Shown piece by piece: positions 21,201-28,082 of a DNA stretch of 64,000 nt (position 1 is its first letter; each line of letters starts with the position of its first letter). Position numbers and translations under genes: made by a program. This DNA is from Hippopus hippopus (Eukaryota; Mollusca; Bivalvia; Cardiida; Cardiidae): NCBI GenBank assembly GCA_946811185.2, contig OX328110.1, positions 18,282,456 to 18,346,455 of the forward strand, read 5' to 3'. Under the pieces are notes generated by a model. The model saw only the letters and a list, made by a program, of their open reading frames with translations, was not told the DNA's origin and ran no database searches.

Positions 21201-22187
21201 ACTACGGTATCGTCGAGTGTCCTTATTCCATGAGGTTTCTTGAACCGGTGATTTCTGTTTACATCTCGTAAAGCACATAGTTTGATGACGTCACGCGGTA
21301 TTTCAGCTTGTAACCCTTACCAATATTCAAACGCTTTATCGCCCTTGAATTTCAGCCAAATGCGAGACAAAAACATGTAAAAAGAATTTAATTTTCTTGG
21401 TTAAGAGAAATTGGTATCATTTTTCTTATATCTAAATAAAAAATGCAAGGATCTACTCCTTATTGTAAATACTACCTATTTACCGGAATTAGGTCACGCT
21501 ATGTTCCCTCAAGAAAGCCGATGGCAAGTTTTTTCTTTATGCACACTGAACATGAAAATTAATGTCCAAGTTATAATTTTTTCATGTAACTGACCGGAAA
21601 TGATTTTTTTAAGAAGGCAAGTAGTTTCTAGGTCATGTTCTTGTCTAAATTCTTAGTTTCATCTTGTTGTTTCCTTATCATCACGGAATATGGACACTTG
21701 AGGCTACTATATCGCAAACGACGCAAAGACACATGATAATCAAAATCATGTGTAATAAAAAAAAAAGTGCAACTTTTCACCAATTCATTCCATATACATC
21801 AAATATAATACTGGTCAATGGAATGAAGCTGAAAATTTCATTAGTAGTTTCATTACTTTCTTATCTTTTCACTCAAAAAACAATGCCACATATATGCACA
21901 GAACTGTAAAGTGGTGGGAGTTTGGCGGAATTAGGCCGAAAATTATCACTTTCAACAATATAAATGTTTGGGTTGTTTTTCTTACGTACTTAAACACGTT
22001 TTCCAAAAGTAAATTTGAAAATGTTTACTTAGTAAAACTGTCTTACGTCTGAGTCGGAATCCTCATACGTCCCGTACTGTCTCCGTGCAGCACCAGGACC
22101 AAGTCGTTCAAAAACACTCGGTTTCTTTCTGTCATCTGCTGACCCTGCGACAGAGTCGACAGTAACCTTTCTTTTCATTTTACTCAT
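1..22187 (-). CDS. ZC3H13: ZC3H13 homologue, 16 exons, 3' part outside window
   Basis: Known role of the family: ZC3H13 (Flacc/Xio in Drosophila) is a nuclear scaffold that bridges WTAP to the RNA-binding factors of the m6A writer complex and keeps it in the nucleus. Seen here: the first exon gives MSKMKRKVTV and, near residue 23, PSVFERLGP, which match the start of vertebrate ZC3H13. Exon 2 carries one CCCH finger. Exon 4 carries a helical segment resembling the vertebrate region after the finger. Later exons are RS-, RD- and RE-rich, as in the family. All 16 exons have AG acceptors and GT donors, and the reading frame stays open through every junction (2957 coding nt, about 985 residues). 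Human ZC3H13 is about 1670 residues, so the conserved C-terminus should lie left of position 1. Introns are full of MITEs. Identification is strong; minor splice variants cannot be judged. Confidence 0.92.
391..657. mobile_element. MITE-C palindromic element
   Basis: Long inverted repeats: the left end reads like GTCATGCTCTGACAAAAGGG and the right end is its complement (CCCTTTTCACAGAACATGGC). A second internal palindrome, CAGCCTGCGCAG-like, sits near 580. No coding capacity. Confidence 0.75.
923..985 (-). CDS. ZC3H13: ZC3H13 exon 15 (63 nt)
   Basis: Encodes RDRDAGRDDRRSTRSDEKTD and ER. Acceptor TATAG, donor GTTAGA; the phase matches exons 14 and 16. Confidence 0.82.
1386..1510. mobile_element. 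MITE-A, partial copy
   Basis: TTAACCCTTTACCACACAAT start, then the GGAGAAAATGCTGG half of the palindrome; truncated afterwards. Confidence 0.65.
1859..2024 (-). CDS. ZC3H13: ZC3H13 exon 14
   Basis: Encodes GGRYPERSRQGEWEGQRRPD, then EFYVPERREWTDRPGERRDG, then DRRDERRDLPREDNR. The acceptor CCAAG at 2025 is weaker than the others but is the one that keeps phase with exon 13. Donor GTCAGT. Confidence 0.82.
2047..2200. mobile_element. MITE-C, partial copy
   Basis: Left terminus GAGTCATGCTCTGTGAAAAA and the CAGCCTGTGCAGTCTGACATG core; the right end is degraded. Confidence 0.55.
3103..3300 (-). mobile_element. tRNA-related SINE fragment
   Basis: Contains a reversed B-box-like GGTTTGAACC and a segment (TCACATATGTCTTTCCTGCA) also found near 15300 (TCACACATGTCTTTTCTGGA), so it belongs to a dispersed family. 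Confidence 0.4.
3297..3493. mobile_element. MITE-B, degraded copy
   Basis: GGCTGCTAAGTGC start, a decayed palindrome around 3350-3405 (AAGATTAGACTG...), and AGCAGATTAAGGGTTAA end. TTAA at 3490-3493. Confidence 0.6.
3540..3653 (-). CDS. ZC3H13: ZC3H13 exon 13
   Basis: Encodes SLRSSQRPPYDYRDPSWDRN then GRGMPRGGPGWSHGTPPE. RGG-like and aromatic residues suggest a weak RNA-binding disordered segment (inference). Acceptor TTTTAG, donor GTAAGT. Confidence 0.85.
3867..4085. mobile_element. MITE-C, degraded copy
   Basis: GAGCCATGCTCTGTGAAAGG left end; later TGGATCCTTAATTATATGAT and CCCTCTTTTCTGAGAGC, as in intact copies. Confidence 0.55.
4191..4340. mobile_element. MITE-A, partial copy
   Basis: TTAATCCTTTACCACACACT start, decayed palindrome, and the CCCTATCAAAGTCAAATTCC inner segment. 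Confidence 0.6.
5014..5231 (-). CDS. ZC3H13: ZC3H13 exon 12
   Basis: Encodes RERYDDLRYPASAPGFDDRS, then RYGRGEREGFRPDRDPRD, then further PERREPDRRD repeats, ending in QADSRYPPD. It is less repetitive than exon 11, with Tyr/Gly/Arg patches. Acceptor TTCTAG, donor GTAAGG; phases fit both neighbours. Confidence 0.88.
5685..6138 (-). CDS. ZC3H13: ZC3H13 exon 11, RD/RE-rich mixed-charge domain
   Basis: About 151 residues made almost entirely of Arg, Asp, Glu and Pro in repeats such as DPRDRDPRD and RDIRDRD. The same mixed-charge character is found in vertebrate ZC3H13, and such domains commonly drive nuclear-speckle association. Acceptor TTTTAG, donor GTATGT. The antisense strand also has a long Ser/Leu open frame here, which is only a shadow. 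Confidence 0.9.
6371..8168. mobile_element. Helentron-like element with ~155-bp tandem array
   Basis: The left end reads ACAAGAGGGCCATGATGGCC followed by GCTCACCTGAG. The right end is a hairpin (GCTCACCTTGAGC ... GTGCTCAGGTGAGC) followed by TAAAA. Between them are about ten imperfect units with GACCTAGTGACCTAG, TGACCAAGTTTCACGAGTAT and AAAATGTGGCCTCTAGAGCG. The architecture matches bivalve 'pearl'-type elements with BIV160-like satellites (established knowledge). Non-coding: open frames on the minus strand are repeat read-through. It sits in the intron between ZC3H13 exons 10 and 11. Confidence 0.75.
8813..8935. mobile_element. MITE-A, partial copy
   Basis: CACCACACAATCCCGAATTT, then the palindrome AGAAAATGCTGGTAACCAGC; the second half is missing. 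Confidence 0.6.
9082..9159 (-). CDS. ZC3H13: ZC3H13 exon 10, repeat exon
   Basis: Phase 1 in and out. Encodes GSDSRVRSPKPGREADRRGK then SPEPYRG. It is the third member of the exon 8-10 series. Acceptor ACCAG, donor GTATGA. Confidence 0.85.
9507..9612. mobile_element. MITE-A, right half
   Basis: From GGGTAGAAAACATTG to GATTGTGTGGTAAAGGTTTAA; TTAA at 9609-9612. Confidence 0.6.
9623..9718 (-). CDS. ZC3H13: ZC3H13 exon 9, repeat exon
   Basis: Phase 1 in and out. Encodes DNKVRSPVRSDRKDTRELVS then ERRVKSPDISHRG. It shares VRSP and RVKSPDxSxRG with the neighbouring exons. Acceptor GACAG, donor GTAAGT. Confidence 0.85.
10378..10536. repeat. Long hairpin, ~75-nt arms
   Basis: Arms AAGGAATGAAGAGAA...CATGGAGGTATGAAA and complement meet at GAAACCGCGAAGTGGTTTC (10444-10462). 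A related end (CATGGAGCTATGAAAAAAAT) recurs at about 11012, so 10395-11060 may be one element with an internal rearrangement. Confidence 0.7.
11124..11329. mobile_element. MITE-A copy, palindrome decayed
   Basis: TTAAACTTTCTACCAGATGA to CAGGGTTAA, TTAA at both ends; inner AGACTTATCAAAATTGCAAG as in the family. Confidence 0.65.
11460..11549 (-). CDS. ZC3H13: ZC3H13 exon 8, SP/RRAKSP repeat exon
   Basis: Phase 1 in and out. Encodes EPKPRTPPPSKVSRDSYPDR then RAKSPDSSYRG. It ends with the same (K)SPxxxYRG pattern as exons 9 and 10, suggesting duplicated exons. Acceptor TTTCAG, donor GTAGGC. Confidence 0.85.
11589..11715. mobile_element. MITE-C, partial copy
   Basis: GAGGCATGCTCTGTAAAAAG left end, then GTCCAAGGACCATCCTACTT and TTTTATGGATCCAAAATTAT. 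Confidence 0.5.
11730..11936. mobile_element. MITE-A copy beside ZC3H13 exon 7 donor
   Basis: TATCAGACAACAAAACATTT start, CAGCATTTTCTCCTTATCCA core and CTGGGTTGTTAAAA end, 12 nt from the exon 7 donor at 11947. Confidence 0.55.
11948..12735 (-). CDS. ZC3H13: ZC3H13 exon 7, large RS/K-rich exon
   Basis: The largest visible exon, 788 nt and about 263 residues (204-467). Content in order: a His/Lys-rich KKHKKKNKN stretch; SPEPEVSKTRKLLSPLKFKK; an EEEEE patch; RSRSPSSDEAP; many SP, RS and DRSRS motifs; long KKKKKQKK and KKDKKKEKKKK runs; and KRSLERSSRREPG. It is disordered, nuclear and probably heavily phosphorylated. Acceptor TTTCAG, donor GTGAGC. The open frame continues 36 nt into the intron before a stop, which is not used. 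Confidence 0.9.
12985..13068. repeat. Tandem duplication, 2 x ~43 bp
   Basis: TGTTTTGTGGAAAATGTTTT through GGCAACTGCTTG occurs twice in a row, inside a degraded MITE-A-like stretch. Confidence 0.75.
13246..13322 (-). mobile_element. tRNA-derived SINE head or tRNA pseudogene
   Basis: On the minus strand an A-box-like TAGCTCAGTTGGTAGGG and a B-box-like GGGTTCAAGCC are 32 nt apart, but the D and anticodon stems do not pair well. A poly-T stretch follows. More likely a SINE head than a functional tRNA. Confidence 0.5.
13548..13770. mobile_element. MITE-A copy
   Basis: TTAACACTTTATCAAACATC to GTGGTTAAGGGTTAA with the full palindrome around GCTGGTTACCAGC. Confidence 0.8.
13874..14103. mobile_element. 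MITE-A copy next to ZC3H13 exon 6
   Basis: TTAACCCTTTACCATATGAC to GTGGTAAATGGTTAA, 230 bp, near-perfect palindrome. Its right edge is 12 nt from the exon 6 donor. Confidence 0.85.
14117..14191 (-). CDS. ZC3H13: ZC3H13 exon 6, basic linker
   Basis: Encodes KKKKEKRSKHSRSPNKAKQI then SVSPG, a basic segment resembling a nuclear localisation signal, followed by SP sites. The donor GTAAGC is only 12 nt from the edge (14103) of an intact MITE-A copy, so the insertion landed almost on the splice site. Confidence 0.85.
14216..14475. mobile_element. MITE-C, near-complete copy
   Basis: GAGCCATGCTCTGGAAAAAG left; CCCTTTTCACAGAGCATGGC right; internal CAGCCTGCGCGGACTGCACA palindrome. Confidence 0.8.
14487..14687. 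mobile_element. MITE-A copy, palindrome decayed
   Basis: TTCAACTCGTTACCAGACAA to GTGTGGCAAGGATTAA. Confidence 0.6.
14830..15165. mobile_element. MITE-A fragments, rearranged
   Basis: The terminus TGTCTGGTAAAGAGTTAA (to 14922) is followed at once by TTAACTCTTTTTACTAAACA, then two partial left arms and an AGCATTTTCTCCTTT right half. Confidence 0.5.
15240..15420. mobile_element. Dispersed SINE-like fragment
   Basis: Shares the GTCCTATC...CTCACACATGTCTTTTCTGG segment with 3103-3300; function unknown. Confidence 0.35.
15600..15785. mobile_element. MITE-A copy, left terminus degraded
   Basis: AAATTTTAGATCTGTTCAAA, then AAATGCTGGTTACCAGCATT and ATGTTTCCAAAAGTTTAA. Confidence 0.6.
15853..15902 (-). 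CDS. ZC3H13: ZC3H13 exon 5 (50 nt)
   Basis: A short exon, MSSSDSDSEPEKRPKKG, between TTTCAG and GTAATA. The serine/acidic then basic pattern fits a nuclear disordered linker. Phase 0 in, phase 2 out, consistent with exons 4 and 6. Confidence 0.82.
16540..16650. mobile_element. Fragment of the GAGCTCC TIR element
   Basis: ATTCTAATGAGTACCCATAA and AATCAAAATCACTCCCTTTA are the complement of the element at 62163-62332. Confidence 0.6.
16673..16797 (-). CDS. ZC3H13: ZC3H13 exon 4, predicted helical segment
   Basis: Encodes residues about 121-162: DIDYEKQLALEQKRQQIQRE then LSRLEDEEDGGDRQNFKIQKKR. This matches the vertebrate ZC3H13 segment with MKRQKIQRELMKLEQE and is probably a short amphipathic or coiled-coil helix. 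Acceptor AACAG, donor GTTAGT, ending exactly on a codon. A SINE pair (16842-17480) lies just upstream. Confidence 0.9.
16842..17160 (+). mobile_element. tRNA-derived SINE, copy 1
   Basis: A-box-like GCCAAGCCTGGTAGCGGAGT, B-box-like TCGTTGGTTCGAATCAC, then a body with CTCTCACCACTGATGCTTGT and tail region GCAATATAACAGAAATGTTG. Same family as 17161-17480 and 63085-63370. Confidence 0.65.
17161..17480 (+). mobile_element. tRNA-derived SINE, copy 2 (tandem)
   Basis: Begins immediately after copy 1 with the matching GGATTTGCCCAGCC, GAAACCAGGGGGTCATTC and body CTCTCACCCCTGATCATTGT. The full-length head-to-tail pair suggests duplication or insertion into the tail. Confidence 0.65.
17560..17779. mobile_element. 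MITE-A copy
   Basis: GTTATGACTTGTCAAAGTCA, palindrome GGAGAAAATGTTGGTTAC, ending in the TTAA (17776-17779) that also begins the next copy. Confidence 0.6.
17776..18017. mobile_element. MITE-A copy, complete
   Basis: TTAATCCTTTACCAAACAAT to GGTATAGAGTTAA; TTAA at both ends, palindrome around GCTGGTAACCAGC. Confidence 0.85.
18080..18305. mobile_element. MITE-A copy, complete
   Basis: TTAACCTTTTACCACACAAA to GTGGTAACGGCTTAA; opposite internal orientation to 19853-20079. Confidence 0.85.
18302..18450. mobile_element. MITE-A half copy
   Basis: Shares the TTAA at 18302; carries only the CAGCATTTTTCCCTTTTCCC half and the GGTAAAAGGTTAA end. Confidence 0.65.
18599..18708 (-). CDS. ZC3H13: ZC3H13 exon 3
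   Basis: Acceptor ACAG at 18709, donor GTACTG. Encodes GREEDSPEDLRLRVKRRKDK then GDKSDSEDSVEQGRRG, residues about 84-121. It is charged and probably disordered. DLRLRVKRRK sits where vertebrate ZC3H13 has a similar DLRERMKNKR segment. MITE-A copies fill the introns on both sides. Confidence 0.88.
18728..19019. mobile_element. MITE-A copy with duplicated palindrome arm
   Basis: The right palindrome arm (ACCAGCATTTTCTCCTTTTC...ATGTTTTCAAA) is present twice, 18877-18912 and 18926-18962, making the copy about 60 bp longer than usual. Confidence 0.75.
19215..19440. mobile_element. MITE-A copy
   Basis: CAACGCTTTACCAGATGACA to GATTGGTAAAGAGCCAA; termini mutated from TTAA. Confidence 0.65.
19508..19740. 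mobile_element. MITE-A copy
   Basis: TTAACCCTTTACCTTGTAAT to GGGAAAGAGTTTA; palindrome AAATGCTGGTTACCAGCATT. Confidence 0.75.
19853..20079. mobile_element. MITE-A copy, complete
   Basis: TTAACTCTTTACCAAACGAC to GTGGTAAAGGGTTAA, 227 bp; one of the best-preserved copies. Confidence 0.88.
20277..20386 (-). CDS. ZC3H13: ZC3H13 exon 2, CCCH zinc finger
   Basis: Phase 0 entry after TTTCAG, exit with two nt left before GTATGT. It encodes the only zinc finger: C56-x8-C65-x5-C71-x3-H75, with core CRNWFAEGSCPYG and then KCKFLHGP. Spacing and flanking residues match the ZC3H13 finger. All four zinc ligands are intact, so the exon is under coding constraint. Confidence 0.95.
20409..20628. repeat. Tandem duplication, 2 x ~109 bp
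   Basis: AACAATATTTAATCTGTCAA...GGCTTTGATCCTGTTTCC occurs twice with few differences, just inside the first ZC3H13 intron. Confidence 0.85.
22047..22187 (-). CDS. ZC3H13: ZC3H13 exon 1 (start codon)
   Basis: Forty-seven whole codons from ATG at 22187 to a GTAAGA donor. The start is chosen because the peptide begins MSKMKRKVTV, like vertebrate ZC3H13 (MSKIRRKVTV from memory of the family), followed by PSVFERLGPG. It ends in an acidic YEDSDSD stretch. The 5' UTR and any upstream non-coding exon were not resolved. Confidence 0.93.
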
Positions 22188-22340
22188 TGTAACGTTATAT
22201 CATATGCAGTTTCTATTCGAATCAAGCCGCAGCGTCCATGTTTTAACCGGTATCTCGTCGCTCCGACAGAAAGAACCCGGTACCCGGTTAATACGTCCCA
22301 CAGTCAAAACGTCCCCAACTTCCATTCCGAATTGGTTAAT
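22188..22340 (-). promoter_or_regulatory. 5' flank of ZC3H13, CpG-containing
   Basis: The 150 bp upstream of the ATG hold several CpG dinucleotides and repeated ACGTCCC-type motifs (about 22285-22365) in otherwise AT-rich DNA. This is the expected place for the promoter and 5' UTR. No TATA box or transcription start can be assigned, and the ACGTCCC repeats may belong to a mobile element. Confidence 0.3.
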
Positions 22341-22649
22341 ACGGCCCCCTAAAACGTCCCTGTCTATTTCATTCAAATTATTTGTTTGATCTTGAATGTT
22401 TTTGTTTTTTAAAGATCCTTCAGAGTTAATGTTTTATGTTTTAATGTCACTTTATGTGACAGGTTATTGATTTTTAACTAATATCCTGCCGAACTTATAT
22501 TTTTTACCAGCATATGAGAAATTTTCGTTAAAGTTTGTCATTTACCTTTTTAAGAATGACTTAAACCATCATTAGAATTTGTAACTGCGTATTTCAAGAT
22601 TGGATTACCCCTATACATGTGCATATTGATCTTTAGTAACCAGAATTTC

Positions 22650-22860
22650 GTGGTGTCCGTAGTTAAGAGGTAGAGCGTCGGCCTCGTAACCATAAGGTCC
22701 CGAGTTCGATATCCGGGAGCGGGTATCAAATTTGGGATTGTTCATTGGCCCACTCATTCGGCTCGAGCACTGGTGTAGTTCCCAGGAAGCAGAATCGAGA
22801 GAGATTAGCATAAGTTGAAAGAACTTGTTTCTCAATCGATGTAAAATAAATACGTTTAAA
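22650..22860 (+). mobile_element. tRNA-derived SINE
   Basis: A-box-like TAGTTAAGAGGTAGAGC, B-box-like CCCGAGTTCGATATCCGG, then a unique body and a tail ATGTAAAATAAATACG. Head-to-tail length about 205 bp. Confidence 0.7.
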
Positions 22861-23639
22861 CTAAACTAGTAACAAGCATTTTAACCCTTTCCAACAATGT
22901 TTCTCGTTAAGAAATGTTTTCATATGGAAAGCAATAAGGAAAAGAGCAACCACAGGTGACAATAGGGCAATTCAATCGTTTGTATGTTCGATTGTTTACT
23001 TACTTGTTTGTTTGTTCGTTTGTTCAATATTACAAACATGTGTTTTCAAATACTTTTATAACAAAATTGATCACAATACACGCTCTCCACAATTAGTAAT
23101 TTAAATTATTAAACGGAACAGCATGTTATGCTGATCTCAACCTACACTGCCAGCCATAGAAGCCAACTCTTTACTAAACACAAAATTTTAGACTTACTCA
23201 CATTGAAAGTACGATGTATTTTCTCCTGTTCTCCTAGATTTTTTTTTTTTTTTCCCCTAAGAATCGTTAAAACAAAACTCTGGATTGTGTGGAAACTGTA
23301 CGCTGTTGTCGATAAAACTAACATGTACGCCGTCTAATATATCAGATGGCTATCTTTTACCCTTCACTTGACTCTTGCTTATTGCATATAAAGATTAGAC
23401 TGCACAGAACATTCTGTATGGTCTTAAACTGTTAAATCTGTTTAAAACACGATTGACGTACATGTTTTATATCGAACAAATAAAAATCGCTGCTTCATTA
23501 CAGCATTTTCAAAAACACAGAAATTTATATGACAAATTTCATGAATTGTACCACAATTGAATATTTGTTGTCTACAAACGCTTTCAATAGGATCGAGCAG
23601 GGGGTGTAACCATTTCAGAATCTTTACGCACTCCTAATA

Positions 23640-23800
23640 GAGAGTGTTATTTCACCTTTAGGCGACGCAGTGCGCTTTGCGGACATTGTTAATCAAGATC
23701 AGACTGCACAGAACGCGCAAGTCTGATCTTGATCTACGGTGTCCGATATGGTAAGATTTTCCTTCGGAAAGGAATAGGACGAAATCGCAATAGTTGGCTT
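23640..23800. mobile_element. MITE-B, degraded copy
   Basis: AATCAAGATCAGACTGCACA, then the complementary CAAGTCTGATCTTGATCTAC; termini eroded. Confidence 0.55.
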
Positions 23801-24004
23801 TTCAATATCGGTTTGAAATTTTATTTTTCGTTTTTTAATATCAACAGTTTAAGAACTAATTAAAAAATAATAATAAAAAAAGGTTTGTTTGTTCCTATTA
23901 ACCCCCCCCCCCCTTACGCACTTGCGTGTTGTGCGTTATAGACGTTCCGCCTTTGTTAAGTGTAAAATTTTATCGTCTGGTAGAGTTAAAAGCTTTTCTG
24001 TTGT

Positions 24005-24200
24005 TCATTGATAAGATCATTCGTGGCTCGGTGGCTAAGCGTTTGAATTTTTAATCGGATAAGATCGGTTCTCGCTGGAAATGCCGGTCTTGTAGGAATG
24101 TCATTAGGCAAGGCACTGCAGTGCCCAAGACTTCTGCTGGTGAAACCAAGGCGGGATGTGTGATCCTTGCCGTGGTATGACTGATATACTGTCGCGAATG
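24005..24200 (+). mobile_element. tRNA-related SINE fragment
   Basis: A-box-like GTGGCTCGGTGGCTAAGCG and a weak B box (GATCGGTTCTCGCTGG), followed by AGGCAAGGCACTGCAGTGCC. Flanked on both sides by MITE-A termini (TTAA at 23985 and about 24217). Confidence 0.45.
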
Positions 24201-24587
24201 TTGTAAACAACCATTTAACTCTACCAGACAAATAAATTTTAGAATTGTCTAAACTGAAAGCATTTGCGAATGACAAATGCAGCGTTACGACATATGCTCT
24301 TTTTGCTGTATCGTTGTATTCTTTTTTAGTGTCCTTTCTGTCCAGTGGCTTGGAAAGACACAAAGCCAAGTTTATCGTATACTGCTGGGTTTTTTTTTTT
24401 TTTCCGTTTTTTGATGTACATACGTAATTTTTATTTCTATTGATATACACTATACTGTAATATATCTATGCTTTTGCTTACATTGACTTCTTATGATCAT
24501 TTTTTTCGGTCTTATTGTGTCATCAAAAAATGCAAATCTACCAGGTTGTAAGCCAGGGATCTTATAGTGTATATACGATCACTGTGT

Positions 24588-25159
24588 AAGCTCACCTGAG
24601 CACGAAGTGCCCAAGGTGAGCTTTTGTGATCGTGCTGTGTGCATCGTCAACATTTACCCTGTGTGTACCCTAGAGACCACATTTTCAGTCAGATACGCAT
24701 GGAACTTGTCCAGAATGTTTGTCTTGATAAAATCTTGAACAAGTTCCAAATTGGGTCAAAAGATTGGTCACTCGGTCAAATCTTAGAAAAACCGTGAGTG
24801 AACTCTAGAGGTCACATTTCTAGTTTCTTATGAAACTTGATCAGAAAGTTTGTCTTCATGATATCTTGGACAGGATCGAAATTGGGTCGTGTTGAGTTAA
24901 AAAGTAGGCCACTGGGCCAAATCTTGTAAGAAAACCTTGTGTGCACTATAAAGGCCACATTTTCAACCTGATACTCATGAAGTTTGGTCAGAACTTTTGT
25001 CTTGATATCTTGGACAATTTTTAAATTGTGCCATGTCGGGTCAAAAAGTAGGTCACTTTCACTCATGTTTTACATCATTAAACCAGGATCTTTTCAGCTT
25101 CATCAACTGTAGATGACTTTACTCAGGTGAGCCCTTCAGGGCCAATATCCCTCTTGTTT
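24588..25159. mobile_element. Helentron-like element, reverse orientation
   Basis: Starts with the hairpin GCTCACCTGAGCAC...AAGGTGAGC and ends ACTCAGGTGAGC...GGGCCAATATCCCTCTTGT. It holds three decayed ~155-bp units containing CACATTTTCA and TTGGTCAGAA (complement of the array at 6371-8168). Confidence 0.65.
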
Positions 25160-25230
25160 AAATTACTTATTGAATCTCTATTCAATTTTAAAACTAATTA
25201 AATGTGGTTTCCTTGTAACCATACACTGTA

Positions 25231-25458
25231 TTAACCCTTTAATACACAATACTGTGTTTTAAGGGCCCTGAGGAAGAAGCCCTTTGAAAACATTGTGGAA
25301 AAAGGAGATGATAGTAACCAGCATTTATCCTTTTCCAACAGTGTTTTCCATCCCAAATAAGACAATTTCCATCATTCAAACCACATTTGAATCATTGTCT
25401 GCAAAATTATGCTTTCAACTTAGACAAGTCTAAATTTTTTTCATTTAAAAAGGGGTTA
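25231..25458. mobile_element. MITE-A copy, complete
   Basis: TTAACCCTTTAATACACAAT to AAAAAGGGGTTAA; palindrome partly lost. Confidence 0.75.
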
Positions 25459-25534
25459 AATGTGATCATTATTGTAGCTTTCACTGATTCTCATGGGAAA
25501 CATAAAATGCAAAGACAATATAACAGTGATAACA

Positions 25535-25985
25535 CATTTATTAACAATCTGTAACAATCAAAACAATAATTTCTATCATAAAAATCTGTCACAATGCTAC
25601 TAACAAGTTACATGTATAACACATTTAAAAACAAATAGTTTTGTAACAATCAAATCAAAACAATAATTTATATCACAAAAATATGTCGCAATGGTACCAA
25701 AAAGTCATAATTAAAACAAATTTTCTGCAACAATCGTAACAACAACAATTCATCTCATAAAAATCTGTCACAATACTACTAACAAGAGATAACACATTTA
25801 AGGTCTACGGCACCTACCTCTCATATTTAAGACAGAAGCTGCCCAGATTAGCCGAATAGCCTTTACGAAAACGTTGATGTTTACCGATGAGTTAGGGGCC
25901 GCAGGTCTTAATAACAAGTATCTCTGTATTAATCATAACAATAATTCATCTCACAAAAATCTGTCATAATACTACTAACAATATG
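25535..25985. repeat. Imperfect tandem repeat, ~90-100 bp units
   Basis: AAAATCTGTCACAATGCTACTAACAAG-type blocks recur near 25580, 25677, 25758 and 25957, with AACAATAATT-type spacers. A 120-bp unrelated GC-richer block (about 25801-25920) splits the array. Confidence 0.65.
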
Positions 25986-26053
25986 CTTTGAACAAAAAAA
26001 GTTTTTGAATAAACAGATAGTATCAATTCCATACATGTTTGAATTCCACTTTT

Positions 26054-26280
26054 TTAACCCATTAGTAAACGAAAAAATTTGACTAGTCCGAATTGAAAGC
26101 ATTTGCTGATGACAAATAAAATATGGCTCAATAGACGGAATTTGTCTTTGAAAGTGAAGAAAACAGGGAGGAAAAAAGAGAAAATGCTGCTTTTCAGTAT
26201 TTTCTCCTTTTCCCACTATGTTTTCAAAAGGTTTCTCCCTCAGGCTCATTGAACCACAGGATTGTTAGGAGCAGGATTAA
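26054..26280. mobile_element. MITE-A copy
   Basis: TTAACCCATTAGTAAACGAA to GAGCAGGATTAA; abuts the MITE-B that follows. Confidence 0.75.
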
Positions 26281-26485
26281 CCCTTAGGCTGCTAAGCGTG
26301 ACCAAAAGACCTTTTGTGGACAGTGTAGCTCAAGTTCAGACTGCAAAGAACGTGCAGTTTGATCTTGGATCTACACTGTCCGATGAGATATCTTTCCCCC
26401 AAAATTACAAGTGAAATTGCAACATTTCGGTTTTTACCATCAGCTTGAAAGTTTCATTTCACTTATTTAGCAGGATAAGGGTTAA
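26277..26485. mobile_element. MITE-B, complete copy
   Basis: TTAACCCTTAGGCTGCTAAG to TTAGCAGGATAAGGGTTAA. The termini are inverted repeats and the middle is a palindrome around AGACTGCAAAGAACGTGCAG. TTAA flanks, but inner sequence unrelated to MITE-A. Confidence 0.8.
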
Positions 26486-26522
26486 AATAAACTCTAACAA
26501 GTTCTAAAGGCTAAGATTGGAG

Positions 26523-26745
26523 TTAACTCTTTAGCAGATGACAAAAAGTTTTCCCTCTTTCATAGTGTAGGCTTAGCAGACAACAAATTGATTATGGCCC
26601 ACACATAAAGGTTAATTTGTAAGTAAAAGAGAAAACCACATTGGGAATAAATGCTTGCTAACATTATTCTCTCCTTTTTCAACAATGATTTCAAAAATCT
26701 CCTTCCTCAGGATAGTTAGAAAGTGATTATTTGGTGAAGCTTTAA
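26523..26745. mobile_element. MITE-A copy
   Basis: TTAACTCTTTAGCAGATGAC to GGTGAAGCTTTAA; shares its right TTAA with the next copy. Confidence 0.7.
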
Positions 26746-26969
26746 CCCTTTACCTCACAATCCAGAACTTTAACCCCCTTGAGAAAGAAAACTTTAGAAA
26801 CATAGTGGGAAAAGGAGAAAAAGCTGGTAACCAGCATTTTCTCCTTTTACCACAATGTTTTCTACCCTTTTAGAGACAAACTTCACAATTTGAGTCACAT
26901 ATAATTTGTCGTCTGAAAAAGCTTTCAATTTCAATGAGTCTAAAACTTTTTTGTATGGTAAAGAGTTAA
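26742..26969. mobile_element. MITE-A copy, complete
   Basis: TTAACCCTTTACCTCACAAT to GTATGGTAAAGAGTTAA; opposite orientation to its neighbour. Confidence 0.85.
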
Positions 26970-27264
26970 AACAAGTATCATGATTTAAAATCCAACAAGC
27001 AATATTATGGCATATCAAAGGATACATAACAGCAACAGTCAAAAGAAAAAACAATGAACCCACTTTTGTACAGGCTTTTTTGTATCTTCCATAAACAATT
27101 AGAATTTCGACAAAGGACACATACTGAAGTAGAGGAAGATATGGCTCTACTACAGTATGGAAACACAGAGGGTAAAAGACACACTTGTATGTTACAAGTG
27201 CTATGTTCTAAAACGTTCCACTTTAGAGTTGTAAACTGACGTATTTGTACAGTAGTGCATTCAC

Positions 27265-27503
27265 AGAAACATAAACCTTTACCAAACGACAAACTTTAAG
27301 ACTTGTTGAAATTGAACATTTTTTCAGACAACAAAATATCTGTGGCTCATCCTAAATAGAGAGTTTACTATTGGAAGGGTAGAAAACGTTGAGGGAAAAG
27401 AAGTAAATGCTGGTTACCAGCATTTTCTCCTTTTCCCATAACATTTGAAAAAGGCACTTTCCTTAGGGTAGTTAAAACTCCTGATTGTGTGGTAAAGGGT
27501 TAA
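27265..27503. mobile_element. MITE-A copy
   Basis: AAACCTTTACCAAACGACAA to GTGGTAAAGGGTTAA; palindrome AAATGCTGGTTACCAGCATT. Confidence 0.8.
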
Positions 27504-27684
27504 ACAGAAAGATGTATTGGTAAAAAGGATAAGGTTGATAGTTTATGTGTAATAACTCCTATGATTAAAACAATAACATGATTAAATGAACTATACAACT
27601 GCAACTGTCAAAAGTTACAAAGTGTTTTGGTAACAAAAAACTGTTGATGTTCATACATGGTTTAAAATACATTCATGAAAATTA

Positions 27685-27894
27685 TCTTGTGACTTTACCA
27701 AACAAATCTTTAGACTTGGCCATATTGAAGACATTTGCAGACAACAAATTAAGTTGCTCCAATGATAGAATTTTTTTTATAAGGTAGAAACCACTATCTG
27801 AAAAGAAGAAAATGTTGGTTACCGCCATTTCTCCTTTTTGGAAGCCTTCTTCATCAGGGTTGTTAAAACACAAGATTGTTTGGTAAAGGGTTAA
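27685..27894. mobile_element. MITE-A copy, shortened
   Basis: GACTTTACCAAACAAATCTT to GGTAAAGGGTTAA; the palindrome arms are unequal. Confidence 0.7.
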
Positions 27895-28082
27895 AAGATA
27901 ACAGCCATGATAGTAAAACCTCAAAGTGCTTTACAAATGACGTTGAATTTCTTGACTTCAAGTGCAGAAAAAAAGCAGACAGCCTAGATCCAAACTTAGA
28001 CTGCATGTTCCAACTTTCTGTGCAGTCTGATCCTTATCTAAACTATGTGCAACAGGCCAGTTGGATCTTCAAATAAGAGGAC

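Noticed and set aside
23986..24450. 154-codon minus-strand open frame
   Set aside because: Spans a SINE fragment and MITE-A termini; no recognisable domain or splice structure.
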